Shown here piece by piece: positions 45,990 to 55,879 of a stretch of DNA of 64,000 nt. Position 1 is the stretch's first letter. Every line of letters starts with the position of its first letter. The position numbers were made by a program, and so were the translations under genes. Where the stretch lies: NCBI GenBank assembly GCA_032433765.1, contig JAVIAB010000051.1, positions 54,331,828 to 54,395,827 on the forward strand, read 5' to 3'. Source of the stretch: Megaustenia siamemsis. Taxonomy: Eukaryota; Mollusca; Gastropoda; Stylommatophora; Ariophantidae. The notes beneath the pieces are model-generated. The model was not told the origin of the DNA, did not search any database, and saw only the letters and a list, made by a program, of their open reading frames with translations.

Positions 45990-46370
45990 ATCTGCAGATA
46001 TAATGATGATGTCGCTCCACAACTTTCTATCTCTACAGCTGTTTATCTTTTACTTTTGTTGACTTCCTACTAAACCACTCTATTAAACTGTCTGACATAT
46101 TTTTTCTTTGCTTCCCCCCCCCCCCCCCCATCTTTTCTTCCCTCAGTCCTTTCAGGTGTCCCAAAATAATCCACTTAATCAGCTTACATATCATTACATA
46201 ACCAAGAAAAGATAATTGTTGTCTCATGTTGAAAATATGATTTCTTGTTGCTATGGTTACATTTAGAATGTCCCCATTACTTTTTTTTAGCTGCCCATGG
46301 TGCTCTCATTATTCTTCTGAAATAACCCAAATGCTTGTCTGTTTTCTGAATGTCCGTTATTTACAATTAT
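45990..46370 (-). pseudogene. LINE-D-like 3' end, strongly decayed
   Basis: Minus frames give MRQQLSFLGYVMICKLIKWI, DSLIEWFSRKSTKVK and, further upstream, AI-NG-KKHLGYFRRI-like text. Parallels the LINE-D tail (DSLVSWHGKQSTTELI). A C11 tract at 46116-46128 lies inside. Confidence 0.65.
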
Positions 46371-46555
46371 ATGTCAAGATTAGCTGCACATAAAAAAGGG
46401 AACTTTTGTTTTGTATTTCCATGGACAACATTTGCATACAACCATCTTCCTGCTGAATATGAGAGAGTCTGGGGTAACAATGTGAGCGTTATCTGAAAAC
46501 CCCAGCATATTTTGTGAATGCTTCTTTCGTGAGATTTTATGTTTACCATTCCAAT

Positions 46556-47072
46556 TGTCTTGTCTTGTCTTGTCCTGTCTTGTCTTGTCTTGTCTTGTCC
46601 TGTCTTGTCCTGTCCTGTCCTGTCCAATCTTGTCTTGTCTTGTCTTGTCCTGTCTTGTCCTGTCCTGTCCTGTCCAATCTTGTCTTGTCCTGTTTTGTCC
46701 TGTCTTGTCTTGTCCTGTCCTGTCCTGTCCTGTCTTGTCTTGTCTTGTCTTATCTGGTCTTGTCCTGTCTTGTCCTGTCTTGTCTTGTCTTGTCTTGTCT
46801 TGTTTTGTCTTGTCTCGTCTGTCCTGTCCTGTCCTGTCCTGTCCTGTCCTGTCCTGTCTTGTTTGTCTTGTCTTGTCCTGTCCTGCCCTGTCCTGTCCTG
46901 TCCTGTCCTGTCCTGTCCTGTCCTGTCCAGTCCTGTCCTGTCTGTCTTGTCTTGTCTTGTCTTGTCTTGTCTTGTCTTGTCTTGTCTTGTCCTGTCTTGT
47001 CCTGTCCTGTCCTGTCCTGTCCTGTCTTGTCTTGTCTTGTTGTCTGTCTTCTCTTGCCTTGTCTTGTCTTGG
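46556..47072 (+). repeat. (TGTCT/TGTCC)n pentanucleotide array
   Basis: About 100 five-base units of CTTGT/CCTGT with rare interruptions (CCAATCT). All frames on both strands are open, hence LVLSCPVLSC and DKTRQDRTGQ ORFs up to 243 aa, which are artefacts. Confidence 0.97.
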
Positions 47073-47140
47073 GGGTTTTGCCTTCTCATGGCGAGACATG
47101 ATCCCGTTCAACCACTGACTACGTCTTCTAAGTTATATTT
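47073..47140. repeat. Dispersed repeat DR3, copy 2
   Basis: Matches 37091-37165: TTTTGCCTTCTCATGGCGAG, ACATGATCCCGTTCAA, then TCTTCTAAGTTATATTTGAC. Confidence 0.5.
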
Positions 47141-48654
47141 GACAGCATTTCCCACCCAAAAATGAAAGGGAAAACTACTTTGAGCCGAAGCCCCTGTGTA
47201 TGTGACTGAAGTGAATGCAGCATAAATTATGACTTTTCTCTCCATTGTTCCATCAGTGACATAAATAACCTCAGGCACACTTTTTCTCGCTCCATCATTC
47301 TCTTCCTGTGTATTTCTCCGCCCCAGAGGTGGTGACATCAACCATGTTTGAGAACCCCTGAAGGTGAAGATTTGATATTTCGCCACTAAGTAGTTCGGAT
47401 GGAAGCCATAAAACCAGCAACTTCTCGGCTATTGACGTCACAAATCAGCACAGTTTTTTTTTTTTAAAAAGCTGTCTACCTTACTAAAATAAAGTCTATT
47501 TTAGGCAGTATCACAGATGACGATTGAATGATCAGCTGTGTATTTGTTTGAAAGCTACTTGTCCAGGTAACTCATGTTATTGTTAACAAGTTGTTGCTAA
47601 TATCTTCCTATATTTTATATCGTCTTGTGTAACCAATAAGACAGGAGGGGGGCGTTCACGACAATCATGTTGCTGTTAACAAGAAACAACTACCGTTCTC
47701 CAAGATCCATAAATCACACAGAAAAGCAAATATAGAAAAGAAAAGAAATCCTTTAAATATAAGATACCACACATACATTCTTTTATATAATCTAAAGAGT
47801 CGTTCAGGAGAATAAAAGACGCAATAAGATGACTGCCGTGATTATGGCAATCAGTTTTTAATTAACTATAATTTTGACAAAGTACGAATGTAAAGAAATG
47901 AGCACATCTAACATTCGATTCAACCCCCAAAAATTGCACAACGTCTTAAAAGAAATACAAATTAATAATTTCCAGTGTCTGCGCTAGCCCTTGATCTTCT
48001 ATGATTGCCGAACTGGAGAGAAAAAACAGCGACATCCCTTGTCACGGACAAGATCTCCATAGTCTGGTCGTTTTCGTGTAGAATCAACTAGCTTCATGAA
48101 CAGTTCTACCTCTGGAGCGTGAAGTAGGCGCCCAGCGCTCCGTTGATAACACCTCCAAAATCATCTTTGTAGATCAGACAGTCGGTGTCATTGAAATTTT
48201 TACAGACGAATGTCACTAACCTCTCCTTTAACCATAATCGGGTTCTAAACTCTGCATTCTCTAGAATTAGTGAATTTAGGATGAAGATGGACATTGTCAG
48301 TAGGATATTATTTAGGAATAATTGGAATTGTCAAGCAAGACCGAACTGGTACATTTCTATGAACATTTTAATGAGAAGATCTGAACACATATGGATATGC
48401 CCGGAGTGCGGTGATGATGATGAGCCTAACATAACTCTTCAGTACGAGATCCAAACGTTGCACACTCAAAGGCCAGGTGTACAGTATCTTAATTTAAGAC
48501 AAGCGTGTGCCTTCTAGGACTTAACAAACAACTTATTCTTCAATACTACTATTTTTCGTTGTAAAAATCAAAGCGCTAATGCGGGCATTCCCCAAGCACC
48601 TGAATCGAAAACTGTAAACTGTAACCATATGTCTGTTTGCTGACGAGAGAAACA
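47141..48654. other. No recognised gene
   Basis: Mostly unique. A 110-codon + frame at 48185-48517 contains CPECGDDDEPN. Its 3' part resembles 57990-58070 at the DNA level (ATCTGA-CACxTA and ATGATGATGA-CC), so it is probably the 3' end of a repeat rather than a gene. Confidence 0.4.
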
Positions 48655-48727
48655 GTTTAAGTTTAGTTTAGTTTAGTTTAGTTTTTTAGTTTAGTTTAGT
48701 TTTAGTTTAGTTTAGTTTAGTTTAGTC
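48655..48727 (+). repeat. (TTTAG)n pentanucleotide repeat
   Basis: About 14 units of GTTTA with two expanded T runs. Not a telomere repeat. Confidence 0.9.
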
Positions 48728-48759
48728 GACAGGTCATACTCACTGCACAATGGACAAGC

Positions 48760-49068
48760 CCATGAGTGCTCAAAATAAAAAAATATCCATCAATGTGTAG
48801 CCACTAGCAACACTGGTGTTGTGTTCGTTGACATGTCTTATTTGGATTCCGGCGTAGCGCTCTCGTCTGGCATCTCCCACCTTGACATGATATTCGTGAA
48901 GTCTATTCATGGCTGCGGATTAGGAGTCTTTTCTTAGCCGTTTTTTTTCTTTTTTTGTCCATCGTCCCTGAGGGAACTCAATATCAGAGCGCTCCATTGC
49001 CCTTCTGCACTCAACATCAGCCAAACTGACAAGTCTGTCAGCACATCCATTACCTCTTACACCCGCTT
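48760..49068 (-). pseudogene. LINE RNase H C-terminus
   Basis: The minus strand reads RQAGVRGNGCADRLVSLADV followed by ECRRAMERSDIEFPQGRWT (about 49068-48950). This is the GVRGNxxADRLASLA signature of retroelement RNase H. After an A-run frameshift it continues MNRLHEYHVKVGDARRERYA. It is a different subfamily from the RNase H piece at 3.4 kb. Confidence 0.75.
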
Positions 49069-49077
49069 GCCTTGGCC

Positions 49078-49200
49078 TTTTCTTTCTTTTCTTTTCTTTT
49101 TTTTTAGGACGAGGGAAACTTTAAACGGGCTACTTTCTTCTTCTTCTTTTTCTTCTTCTCCTTCTTCTTCTTCCTCCTCCTCTTCTCCTTTTATTCCTCT
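49078..49200 (+). repeat. Polypyrimidine (TTC)n/(TCC)n tract
   Basis: Runs of TTCTTC and TCCTCC; the minus strand is a (GAA)n/(GGA)n purine run. Possibly remnant of a LINE (GAA)n tail. Confidence 0.85.
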
Positions 49201-49201
49201 T

Positions 49202-49430
49202 TCACCACTTCGGATGTCGATGAGATACAAAGTACTGATTCTTGTTTTGATGGCAGATTTTGTCACCAATATTTGATGCTGCAATAGAGGATCTTGCGTT
49301 GTCTGAGTCTGTTTCAAGCTCGGTGTTCTCTATTTTTATGTATGCTTTGTATGGTATAGCATCACTAGACATTCTCGCCAGGTGGGCAAGACATTTTATT
49401 TGCTGTCTTTGCATATAATTCACAATGTAT
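49202..49430 (-). pseudogene. LINE C-terminal fragment
   Basis: The minus frame has MNYMQRQQIKCLAHLARMSS, matching the QIKWFGHVxRM box, then AYIKIENTELETDSDNARSS. It leads into the purine tract. Assigned to the LINE-A-like group with low certainty. Confidence 0.6.
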
Positions 49431-49474
49431 GTACTACCAACGTACTGAATTAAATCGACTGGTTATTTGTGGCT

Positions 49475-49735
49475 ATGGAAACAGACATAATGAATAGTGA
49501 CACTGTGATCTTCCAGGCATGTCGTAAGAGACGACTAATGAGGTTGATTGATGGCTTGACAAGCTGTCATTGTAAAAGTGTTGTTATGGAAACAGCGCCA
49601 TATATTTAAAGCAATGATCTCCGCAATATGTGCCACTTTGGCACGCAAGGTTTCTGTTTTTGAGATTGTGGTTCTGCCCTATGTGCCGTCTTTGGCTCGA
49701 AAGGACAATAGATAGGCAGATAGATAGAAACAGAT
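49475..49735 (+). mobile_element. Short interspersed repeat, copy 1 of an inverted pair
   Basis: Landmarks are AATAGTGACACTGTGA, CCAGGCATGTCGTAAGAG, GGCTTGACAAGCTGTCATTG, CAATATGTGCCA-TTTGGCAC, GCCCTATGTGCCGTCTT and GGACAATAGATAGxxxGATAG at the end. The reverse complement of 51405-51670 matches across its length at about 85-90% by eye. The GTCGTAAGAGGCGACTAA core may be a conserved SINE central domain known from molluscs (recollection, unverified). Confidence 0.65.
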
Positions 49736-50274
49736 ATGGAAATCATGCAAGATTTTGTCAACATTTCGGATGTTATATCTGTATTTGTATTTTATTCAAT
49801 GAGATAGAAAAGAGAAGTTTCATATTATTTTTTTTAGAGATAGGCAAATAATTGGAGTGCTGTGGTAAAACTGGTAGCAAGGAGCCAGTGGTGGGGTGTA
49901 ACTTACACTCTTTAACGTACACATATGGGGTGCCTCACTACACGGGCATCAATGTAAACCTTTCTCACGAGTAACCCCTCTCTCTACCCAATTTTTTTCT
50001 TTATTTTTCTCTTCCCCTACTTTGCCTTCTTTCACTTCCTTCTCCCCTCCGTTCCCACTCTCTCTTCTCCCTTTCTCCCTCCCCTACTCTTGTTTTGGCC
50101 CCCCTCCCACCTGACATGATCCCCTCAGGCGATTTTCTGGGTCTGTAAAACACGCCTCACTTATCGCTAAGGTATCTGAGCAATATCTGGTTGGTTTATT
50201 GGCTTTCATACTCCCCATATATTTCTAGCTATTACATGTCCCCTATACCCTCAATTACCACTAGGGTGTCTGTG
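49736..50274. other. No gene seen
   Basis: 49873-49905 (AGCCAGTGGTGGGG) matches the outer end of the element at 51090. 49978-50110 is pyrimidine-rich. Confidence 0.4.
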
Positions 50275-50650
50275 GAATGCGAAGTATTCAGCCCTACCCT
50301 ATCCGGGAGATACTTGTCTTAATAGAAAAAATGCAGATACACAATTTATTCTCGAGTTGTGATTGCAGCCCTATGCTATAGTCATGAAAACACCTACGTG
50401 AAAGACATCTCCAATGATGGATAATTGTTTAGTTGGCAGTGTTCCGAGGCGTGTGACTTTTCGTGGCAGGGCGCTGTGCCAAGGAGTACGGGTTCGATCC
50501 TGCTTAGGACCATATATTGTTCTTTGTATTTTTTTCTGTTGTTGATTATTTGTCATTTTTTTAAGAGTGCTGTAAACATACATCTTCCTCTGAATTGATT
50601 CGCTGATTATCGTCTCGGAAGTGTATCTCTATAATAATATTCATTTATTA
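50275..50650 (+). mobile_element. ~370-bp repeat with tRNA-like module, copy 1
   Basis: Shared with 50714-51075: GTATTCAGxCCTA, GGGAGATACTTGTCTTAATA, GATACACAATTTATT, then TTGGCAGTGTTCC (A-box-like), GGGTTCGATCCTG (strong B-box-like, about 50490) and a 3' part ending TATAATAATATTCATTTATT. The tRNA-like module sits in the middle of the shared unit. Confidence 0.65.
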
Positions 50651-50713
50651 TTATTGTTCTCCAGTCTAAACTACTGGAAACTACTAATCGTGCTGTTTAG
50701 TCTTAAATGTTTG

Positions 50714-51075
50714 TCTGCAACGCAAGTATTCAGTCCTATCCTGTCCGGGAGATACTTGTCTTAATAGGAAAAATACAGATACACAATTTATTCCCGAGCT
50801 GTGATCACAGCCCTAAGCTATAGTCATGAGAACACCTGCGTGAAAGAAATCGCCAATGATGGCTGCTTTTTTTGTTAGCCGAGTTGGCAGTGTTCCCTGT
50901 CGTGTGGCTTTTCGTGGCAAGGTGCTGTATAAAGGAGTACGGGTTCGACCACATATTGTTCTTTTTTCTCTCTTGTTGATTATTTGTCATTTTTTTTAGT
51001 GCTGTAAACATACCTCTTCCTCTGAATTTATTCGCTGATTTTCGCCTCGGAAGTGTACCTCTATAATAATATTCA
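50714..51075 (+). mobile_element. ~370-bp repeat with tRNA-like module, copy 2
   Basis: Direct repeat of 50275-50650 after a short spacer. A-box-like TAGCCGAGTTGG (50876-50887) is better preserved here; the B box is shortened (GGGTTCGACC). Confidence 0.65.
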
Positions 51076-51215
51076 TTTATTATTAAGAAGCCAGTGGTGG
51101 GGAGTGTTAAACACTCCAAGGTATGATGGCAGCTTTACAAGGAAGGAACACAATACAATACTGACGTTTCGGCCAGTGGCCTTCCTTAAAATACAAGGAC
51201 AACGACAACAAACGG
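51076..51215 (-). ncRNA. Repeat with hammerhead-like core, left arm
   Basis: On the minus strand TTAAGGAAGGCCACTGGCCG, AAACGTC (51163-51190): perfect GGCC/GGCC stem II, GAAAC and GUC triplet, but the CUGANGA box is changed to UUAAGGA. The flanking GTGTTCC-TTGTAAAGCTG-CATACCTT recurs inverted at 51950-52010. Probably a dead relic. Confidence 0.35.
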
Positions 51216-51404
51216 TGAAGCACAATTATCTATAACTACATGTTAGATGATCAGGTGAATGGAGAGGTGGACAGAAAAGAAGAAGAGAAGAAAGTAGGAT
51301 GTTGAAATAAGAAAGGAGGCTACATGAGGGAGGTAGGATGAGTGTCAAGATGTGTAAAATAGAAAGATTAGAAAAATAAGGAAGAGTTAGAAATGTCAAT
51401 AGTA

Positions 51405-51670
51405 TAAAGTGAATCAATCTATCTATTGTCCTTTCGAGCCGAAGACGGCACATAGGGCAGAACTAGAATCTCAAAAGCAGAAACCTTGCGTGCCAAAATG
51501 GCACATATTGCAGAGATCACTGCTTCTAAAGTCTTTGGTTCTGTTTTCATAACAATACTTTTTACAATGACAGCTTGTCAAGCCATCGATCAAACCCCTT
51601 AGTCGCCTCTTACGACATGCCTGGAAGGTCACAGTGTCACTATTCTTTACTTCCCACATAATGAGGCCCC
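51405..51670 (-). mobile_element. Short interspersed repeat, copy 2 (inverted)
   Basis: Reverse-complement partner of 49475-49735, with the better preserved core GTCGTAAGAGGCGACTAAGG. The two could pair as a roughly 250-bp stem with a 1.7-kb loop in a transcript. Confidence 0.65.
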
Positions 51671-51894
51671 GGTAACACACGGGAGAAAAAGTGAATAATG
51701 TATCGTAAAACGTATAAGAAAAATCACTTAGCTCAAATAGCTCTACTATTTTTTTAAACTTTCACATTTCCACATATTATCTATCCTCCAACATGTAGCA
51801 CATCTATCTCTCATTTCATGTCTTATCCCTCTGTTAACTTCTCCTTGACATACCTGTGTCAATCATCCTAGATGTAGTAGAATGTATTTGTTTC

Positions 51895-52045
51895 ATCGTG
51901 TGTTGTCGTTGTTCTCGTTTTCTGAAGAAGGCCGCGTGTATGCCGAAACGTCAATATTTTTGTTGTGTTCCTTTTTTGTAAAGCTGTCACCATACCTTAT
52001 AGGAGTGTACGATACACGCCACAACTGACTCCCTACTATTTTTAA
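51895..52045 (+). ncRNA. Repeat with complete hammerhead-like core, right arm
   Basis: CTGAAGA (51922-51928), stem II GGC...GCC, GAAAC (51945-51949) and the GTC triplet ending 51952 keep every conserved core base of a minimal hammerhead, apart from one extra A before stem II. Stem III would be the two-base AC/GU form seen in hammerheads of Penelope-like elements (family knowledge). I could not pair a stem I, so self-cleavage is unproven. The following sequence matches the left arm, inverted. Confidence 0.4.
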
Positions 52046-52466
52046 ATTAAAAGACGCATAAACTTTATCTGAACTTCAATCTTAGCAACTGGTCATGATT
52101 AATCAAGCTCATTTCAACAGTATTTATTTATTGAATGCTCCCACTTGTGGGTCCCGGCACTCAGAAGACGGCGAGGGGAGAAAATAATAGAACCACTGTC
52201 ATATGCCACACATATCGTAAGAAGCAATTAAGTAGGTTTGGAGCAAAGTATTCGCCGGTTCTACGGAGTTCATACATTTGAGCTGAAGTCATCTTCTGTG
52301 TTTTCGCTAGCGTGTGGCGAGCGTGCTTCATACAGGGAACGTGTTGAGATCCTCTCACTATGGACTTATCAGCTGTGCAATGAAGGTGATCTATAGACTC
52401 ATCATCATCAAGAAAGAAAGAAAGAAAGAAAAAAGGAAAGAAAAGAAAGAAAGAAAGAAAGAAAAA

Positions 52467-52513
<47 letters not shown>

Positions 52514-53277
52514 TCTCAAGTGTCATCTTTTACAGCGATAAGAGCATCGCACTAATTTAAAAAAATAAACCGGTACGAGTTCGTGAATAATGCTACTGAT
52601 TATCAGAAATGTTGCTATATTTATCTTTCGTGTATTAATCATTACATAGCAACTATTAACCTAAGATTCGATAGTCGATATCCCTGGTTATCCCACCTCC
52701 CTCTGCCAAATCCAAGTTAATCCATTTTCCCTGAAAGGTTCCGCCATGTAATCTCTTTTGGCTGCGAGCTTATTTTGGCAGACTACATTGTCTCACAGAC
52801 CATTAAGTTAATGTCTTCTTATGGTTTTACGCATTATTTTATAGAATAAGAAAATGAGCGTCCTAACTGGCAATGTCTGGTTTTACTCAGGATATAAAGT
52901 TTTAGAATCTTGCTGTTATTTACATTTTAGCTTGCAAACATTACTTCTGTCATTTACAATTTCTGACTAAGCCATGAGCTACCCATCTTGTAGAAATCTT
53001 CTGACAATAAAAGCCCAACTTCAGATCTTTTCGATTCGAGACATTTTTTTTTACTGGCAGAAAATACGAAAAGAAACCCTTTGAAGTTGGAACATCAGAT
53101 AATTTCGGCCAAGATCATCAAACATGGATAGCACTTCAGCGAAAAAAAAACAAACAAAAAAAACACTGATCTAGAAACCACCTGCTGTTCTACGCGTAGG
53201 CTGAGAACAGTCTACAGATTTTAGAGAAGTAAAAATGTTGTTTTTTTTTAAAGCGAGATTTGATGTTTCACATGTAT

Positions 53278-53282
<5 letters not shown>
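52046..53282. other. No gene seen; (GAAA)n at 52410-52514
   Basis: The GAAA microsatellite has a few AAAA/GGAA interruptions. Flanking sequence shows no recognisable domain. Confidence 0.45.

Positions 53283-53308
<26 letters not shown>
53283..53308 (+). repeat. Poly(A) tract, ~26 bp
   Basis: An A-run immediately upstream of LINE-C. It could be the tail of an older element into which LINE-C inserted. Confidence 0.85.
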
Positions 53309-53309
53309 C

Positions 53310-54060
53310 ATGAAGTAATATATTTTGAGCATACTTGATGAGAGATCACAGCAGATGAGACTGAAAATAAATAGAGATAAGACCGAAATTATAAGAATTA
53401 ATGCAGTTGGCAATAACCAAATAAAAATAGGAGAAATACCTCTACTAGATGTAGAATCTTACATATATCTGGGCAGTAATATAGACAAAGAAAGAGGAAC
53501 AGAAAATGATACCAAATTAAGGATATCAACAGCAAGAGGAGCACTTGTTGCACTGTGAAACATATGGAAGTTCAAAGAAATTAGATTAAATACTAAAAAA
53601 AAATTTTCAACTCTAATGTTAAGTCAGTATTATTATATGGCTGTGAAACATGGAAAACAGCTAAAATGATAATCATTAATGGATGCTTACGCAGAATATA
53701 AGGATGGCAATGGCAGGACAAACTCACTAACATGGAATTAGGGAAATGTACCAGTCAAATACCAGTGGATTAAGAGATACAGCGAAGACGATGGCGCTGG
53801 AAGGGACACACACTGCTGAAGCCAACTGAGAGTATTACACAACAGGCCCTTTTTTGGAGTCCCCAGGGGGAAAGACAAAGAGGAAAACCAATGCATTCTT
53901 GGAGAAGACAGATAGAAGCAGAGATGAAGATGATGGGGAAGACACGGAACGATCTTAAAATACTCGCAAGAAACAGAACGGCTTGGAAAATGTTTGTTGA
54001 AGACCTATGCTCCTCAGGGAGCTGAAAGATAGAAGAATAAGAATATCATATATCAACATT
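53310..54060 (+). pseudogene. LINE-C 3' half
   Basis: The frame from 53325: MRLKINRDKTEIIRIN, IPLLDVESYIYLGSNIDKER, DTKLRISTARGALVAL, a stop near 53557, IWKFKEIRLNTK. After indels: LYGCETWKTAK, CLRRI, RRWRWKGHTLLK, and the C-terminus SWRRQIEAEMKMMGKTRNDL, KILARNRTAWKMFVEDLCSS, stop. It is the post-palm region of a LINE distinct from A, B, D and E. The YADD box is absent, so it is truncated just downstream of the palm. Confidence 0.87.
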
Positions 54061-54180
54061 AAGATTGTTAGGATTATGTGTACAAAGACCCTAAGATTGC
54101 TTCTCCAAACTTTGTAAATGTTTTCTTACATTTTGTAAACATACTTTAAATCACCATATAACCAAAATAACTACTGATAT

Positions 54181-54268
54181 AAATCAAACGATAGTTATTT
54201 TAATAAATCAAACGATAGTTATTTTAATAAATCAAACGATAGTTATTTTAATAAATCAAACGATAGTT
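54181..54268 (+). repeat. 24-bp minisatellite, left part
   Basis: Unit AAATCAAACGATAGTTATTT then TAAT, nearly four copies, cut off at ...ACGATAGTT by LINE-A. Confidence 0.95.
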
Positions 54269-55879
54269 GGGATAGACGGAGAAACAGGAATGCAATGGCT
54301 GCACATAATATTTAATGCAGCATGGCACCAACAACAAGCCCCAGAAGACTGGCAACAGGCAATCATCATACCAATATGGAAAAAGAAAGGTAGCAAAAGA
54401 GACTGCAATCAATATAGAGGTATATCTCTGCTCAGCCATGTAGGAAAGCTATACGCCAAAATCTTGGAAAAAAGACTGAGACCAATAATAGAACTACAGT
54501 TAAGCGATTCTCAAATGGGTTCCGAAAAAACAGAGGATGTACCGACGCACTATTCACACTAAAACATCTTGCAGAAAAAACGACAGAACACAACCAAAAC
54601 TTATACATAGCCTTCATTGACCAGGAAAAAGCATTCGACAGAGTAAACAGAGAACAACTGTGGGAGATACTAACAACATACGGAGTAAGCCAACATCTAA
54701 CCAACATTATTAAAAGTCTCTACGCCAACAGCAGCTGCAGGGTCAGAACAGCAACAGGCTACACAGACCACTTCGAAGTTAGATCAGGTGTAAGACAGGG
54801 GTGCGTACTATCCCCCTACTGTTTATTACATACATGGACCATATATGCAAGCTAGCCAACCCATCAGAGACAGAGGAGATCAACGAGCTTCTATTTGCAG
54901 ACGACCAGGCACTAATACATGAAACAATAGAAGACCTCAGAAATGGGTACCAGGGTATATTATCCTGGGAAGGTGAGGATGTCGCTTCGCATCTGAGTTT
55001 CGATGCTTGAGGCTACACTATACAGAAATATCCGAACATTTCTGGATAGGCGGCCGAGCACATATGGGTATATACTCGCGTGCTAAGACGCCGGTTCAAG
55101 TCTCGTACTTTACCTTTACCTTTTACAATAGAAGACCTACAAGAACACTTAAACAAACTCAACATCTTAGGAACAAAATACAACATGAAAATCAACATCA
55201 ACAAAACAGAAGTCATGAATGTCGCCAAAAATAAACAGAACATCAACATAACTATAGAAGGCAGACAACTAAAACAAGTAGAGGAATTCAAATACCTAGG
55301 AAGTCTAATGACAAACGACAATTCCCAAACAGCAGAGATAGAATCAAGATGCAACAAAGCTTGTCAAATCATCGGACAGTTATCACCACTATTATCCAAC
55401 AAGGAAATAACTCTGGAGGCAAAACGAGCACTCTACAATACAATCTTCATTCCAACGTTGTGCTACCAATGCCAGACCTGGACTCTAGATGCAAGAACAA
55501 TAAGAAAAATAACCTCTACAGAGATGAAATGTGTTAGACGAATGACAGGAAACAGTCTGAGAGATAAGATCAGAAATGAAGAACTGAGAAAAAAGCTAGG
55601 AATAGCCCCAGCCATAGAATATATAAGGAAACAACAGATAAAATGGTTCGGCCACGTGACAAGGCAGAAAGAACAAAACACAACACAACGAGCCTTCAAC
55701 AAACGTTGTGAGAACAACAGACCCAGGGTCGACCACGCAAAAGATGGATCGATGGAATATTAGAAGCACTAGGAAACATAACAGCAGCAGAGGCGACAGA
55801 AGAGCAAAAGACCGCAAATTATATCTCCCCTCGACGCTGAAAGGCAGATGAGGAAGGAAAGAAGAAGAAGAAGAAGAAG
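54269..55879 (+). pseudogene. LINE-A reverse transcriptase, inserted in the 24-bp array
   Basis: This 5'-truncated LINE starts within the RT domain (GIDGETGMQWLHIIFNAAWH). It continues PEDWQQAIIIPIWKKKG, NQYRGISLLSHVGKLYAKIL, AFIDQEKAFDRVNREQLWE (first catalytic Asp, about 54612-54665), RSGVRQGCVLSPY (about 54782-54815) and LLFADDQALIHETIEDL with an intact FADD box (54894-54905). A SINE-B then interrupts (54938-55124). The RT resumes EDLQEHLNKLN and runs through EEFKYLGSLMTNDNSQTAE, LCYQCQTWTLDARTIRK, CVRRMTGNSL and QQIKWFGHVTRQK to a (GAA)n tail at 55859-55879. Frameshifts are seen near 54518 and 54820. AAACGATAGTT flanks both ends (54258-54268, 55880-55890), fitting a target-site duplication inside the array. 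No endonuclease is present. Confidence 0.93.
54924..55138 (+). mobile_element. SINE-B nested in LINE-A, 14-bp target-site duplication
   Basis: The body is 54938-55124, flanked by ACAATAGAAGACCT at 54924-54937 and 55125-55138. Without the insert the LINE frame reads through (HETIEDL to EHLNKLN). It lacks the first 40 bp or so of the SINE-B at 26 kb, so it is 5'-truncated. The 3' end (CGCGTGCTAAGACGCCGG, TTCAAGTCTCGTACTTTACC) is complete. Confidence 0.93.

Noticed and set aside
46367..47165. ORFs of 187-243 aa with DKTRQ or LVLSC repeats
   Set aside because: Pentanucleotide repeat open in all frames on both strands.
48185..48517. 110-aa ORF with CPECGDDDEP as a zinc-binding host protein
   Set aside because: Only one CxxC pair, and its 3' part resembles another noncoding locus at 58.0 kb; more likely a repeat.
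48655..48727. Telomere repeat
   Set aside because: The unit is TTTAG, short and interstitial, not TTAGGG; the TTGG tract at 58.5 kb is likewise not telomeric.
52161..52526. 121-aa ORF beginning with a Phe/Leu/Ser-rich signal-like stretch
   Set aside because: The hydrophobic start is the GAAA microsatellite read on the minus strand.
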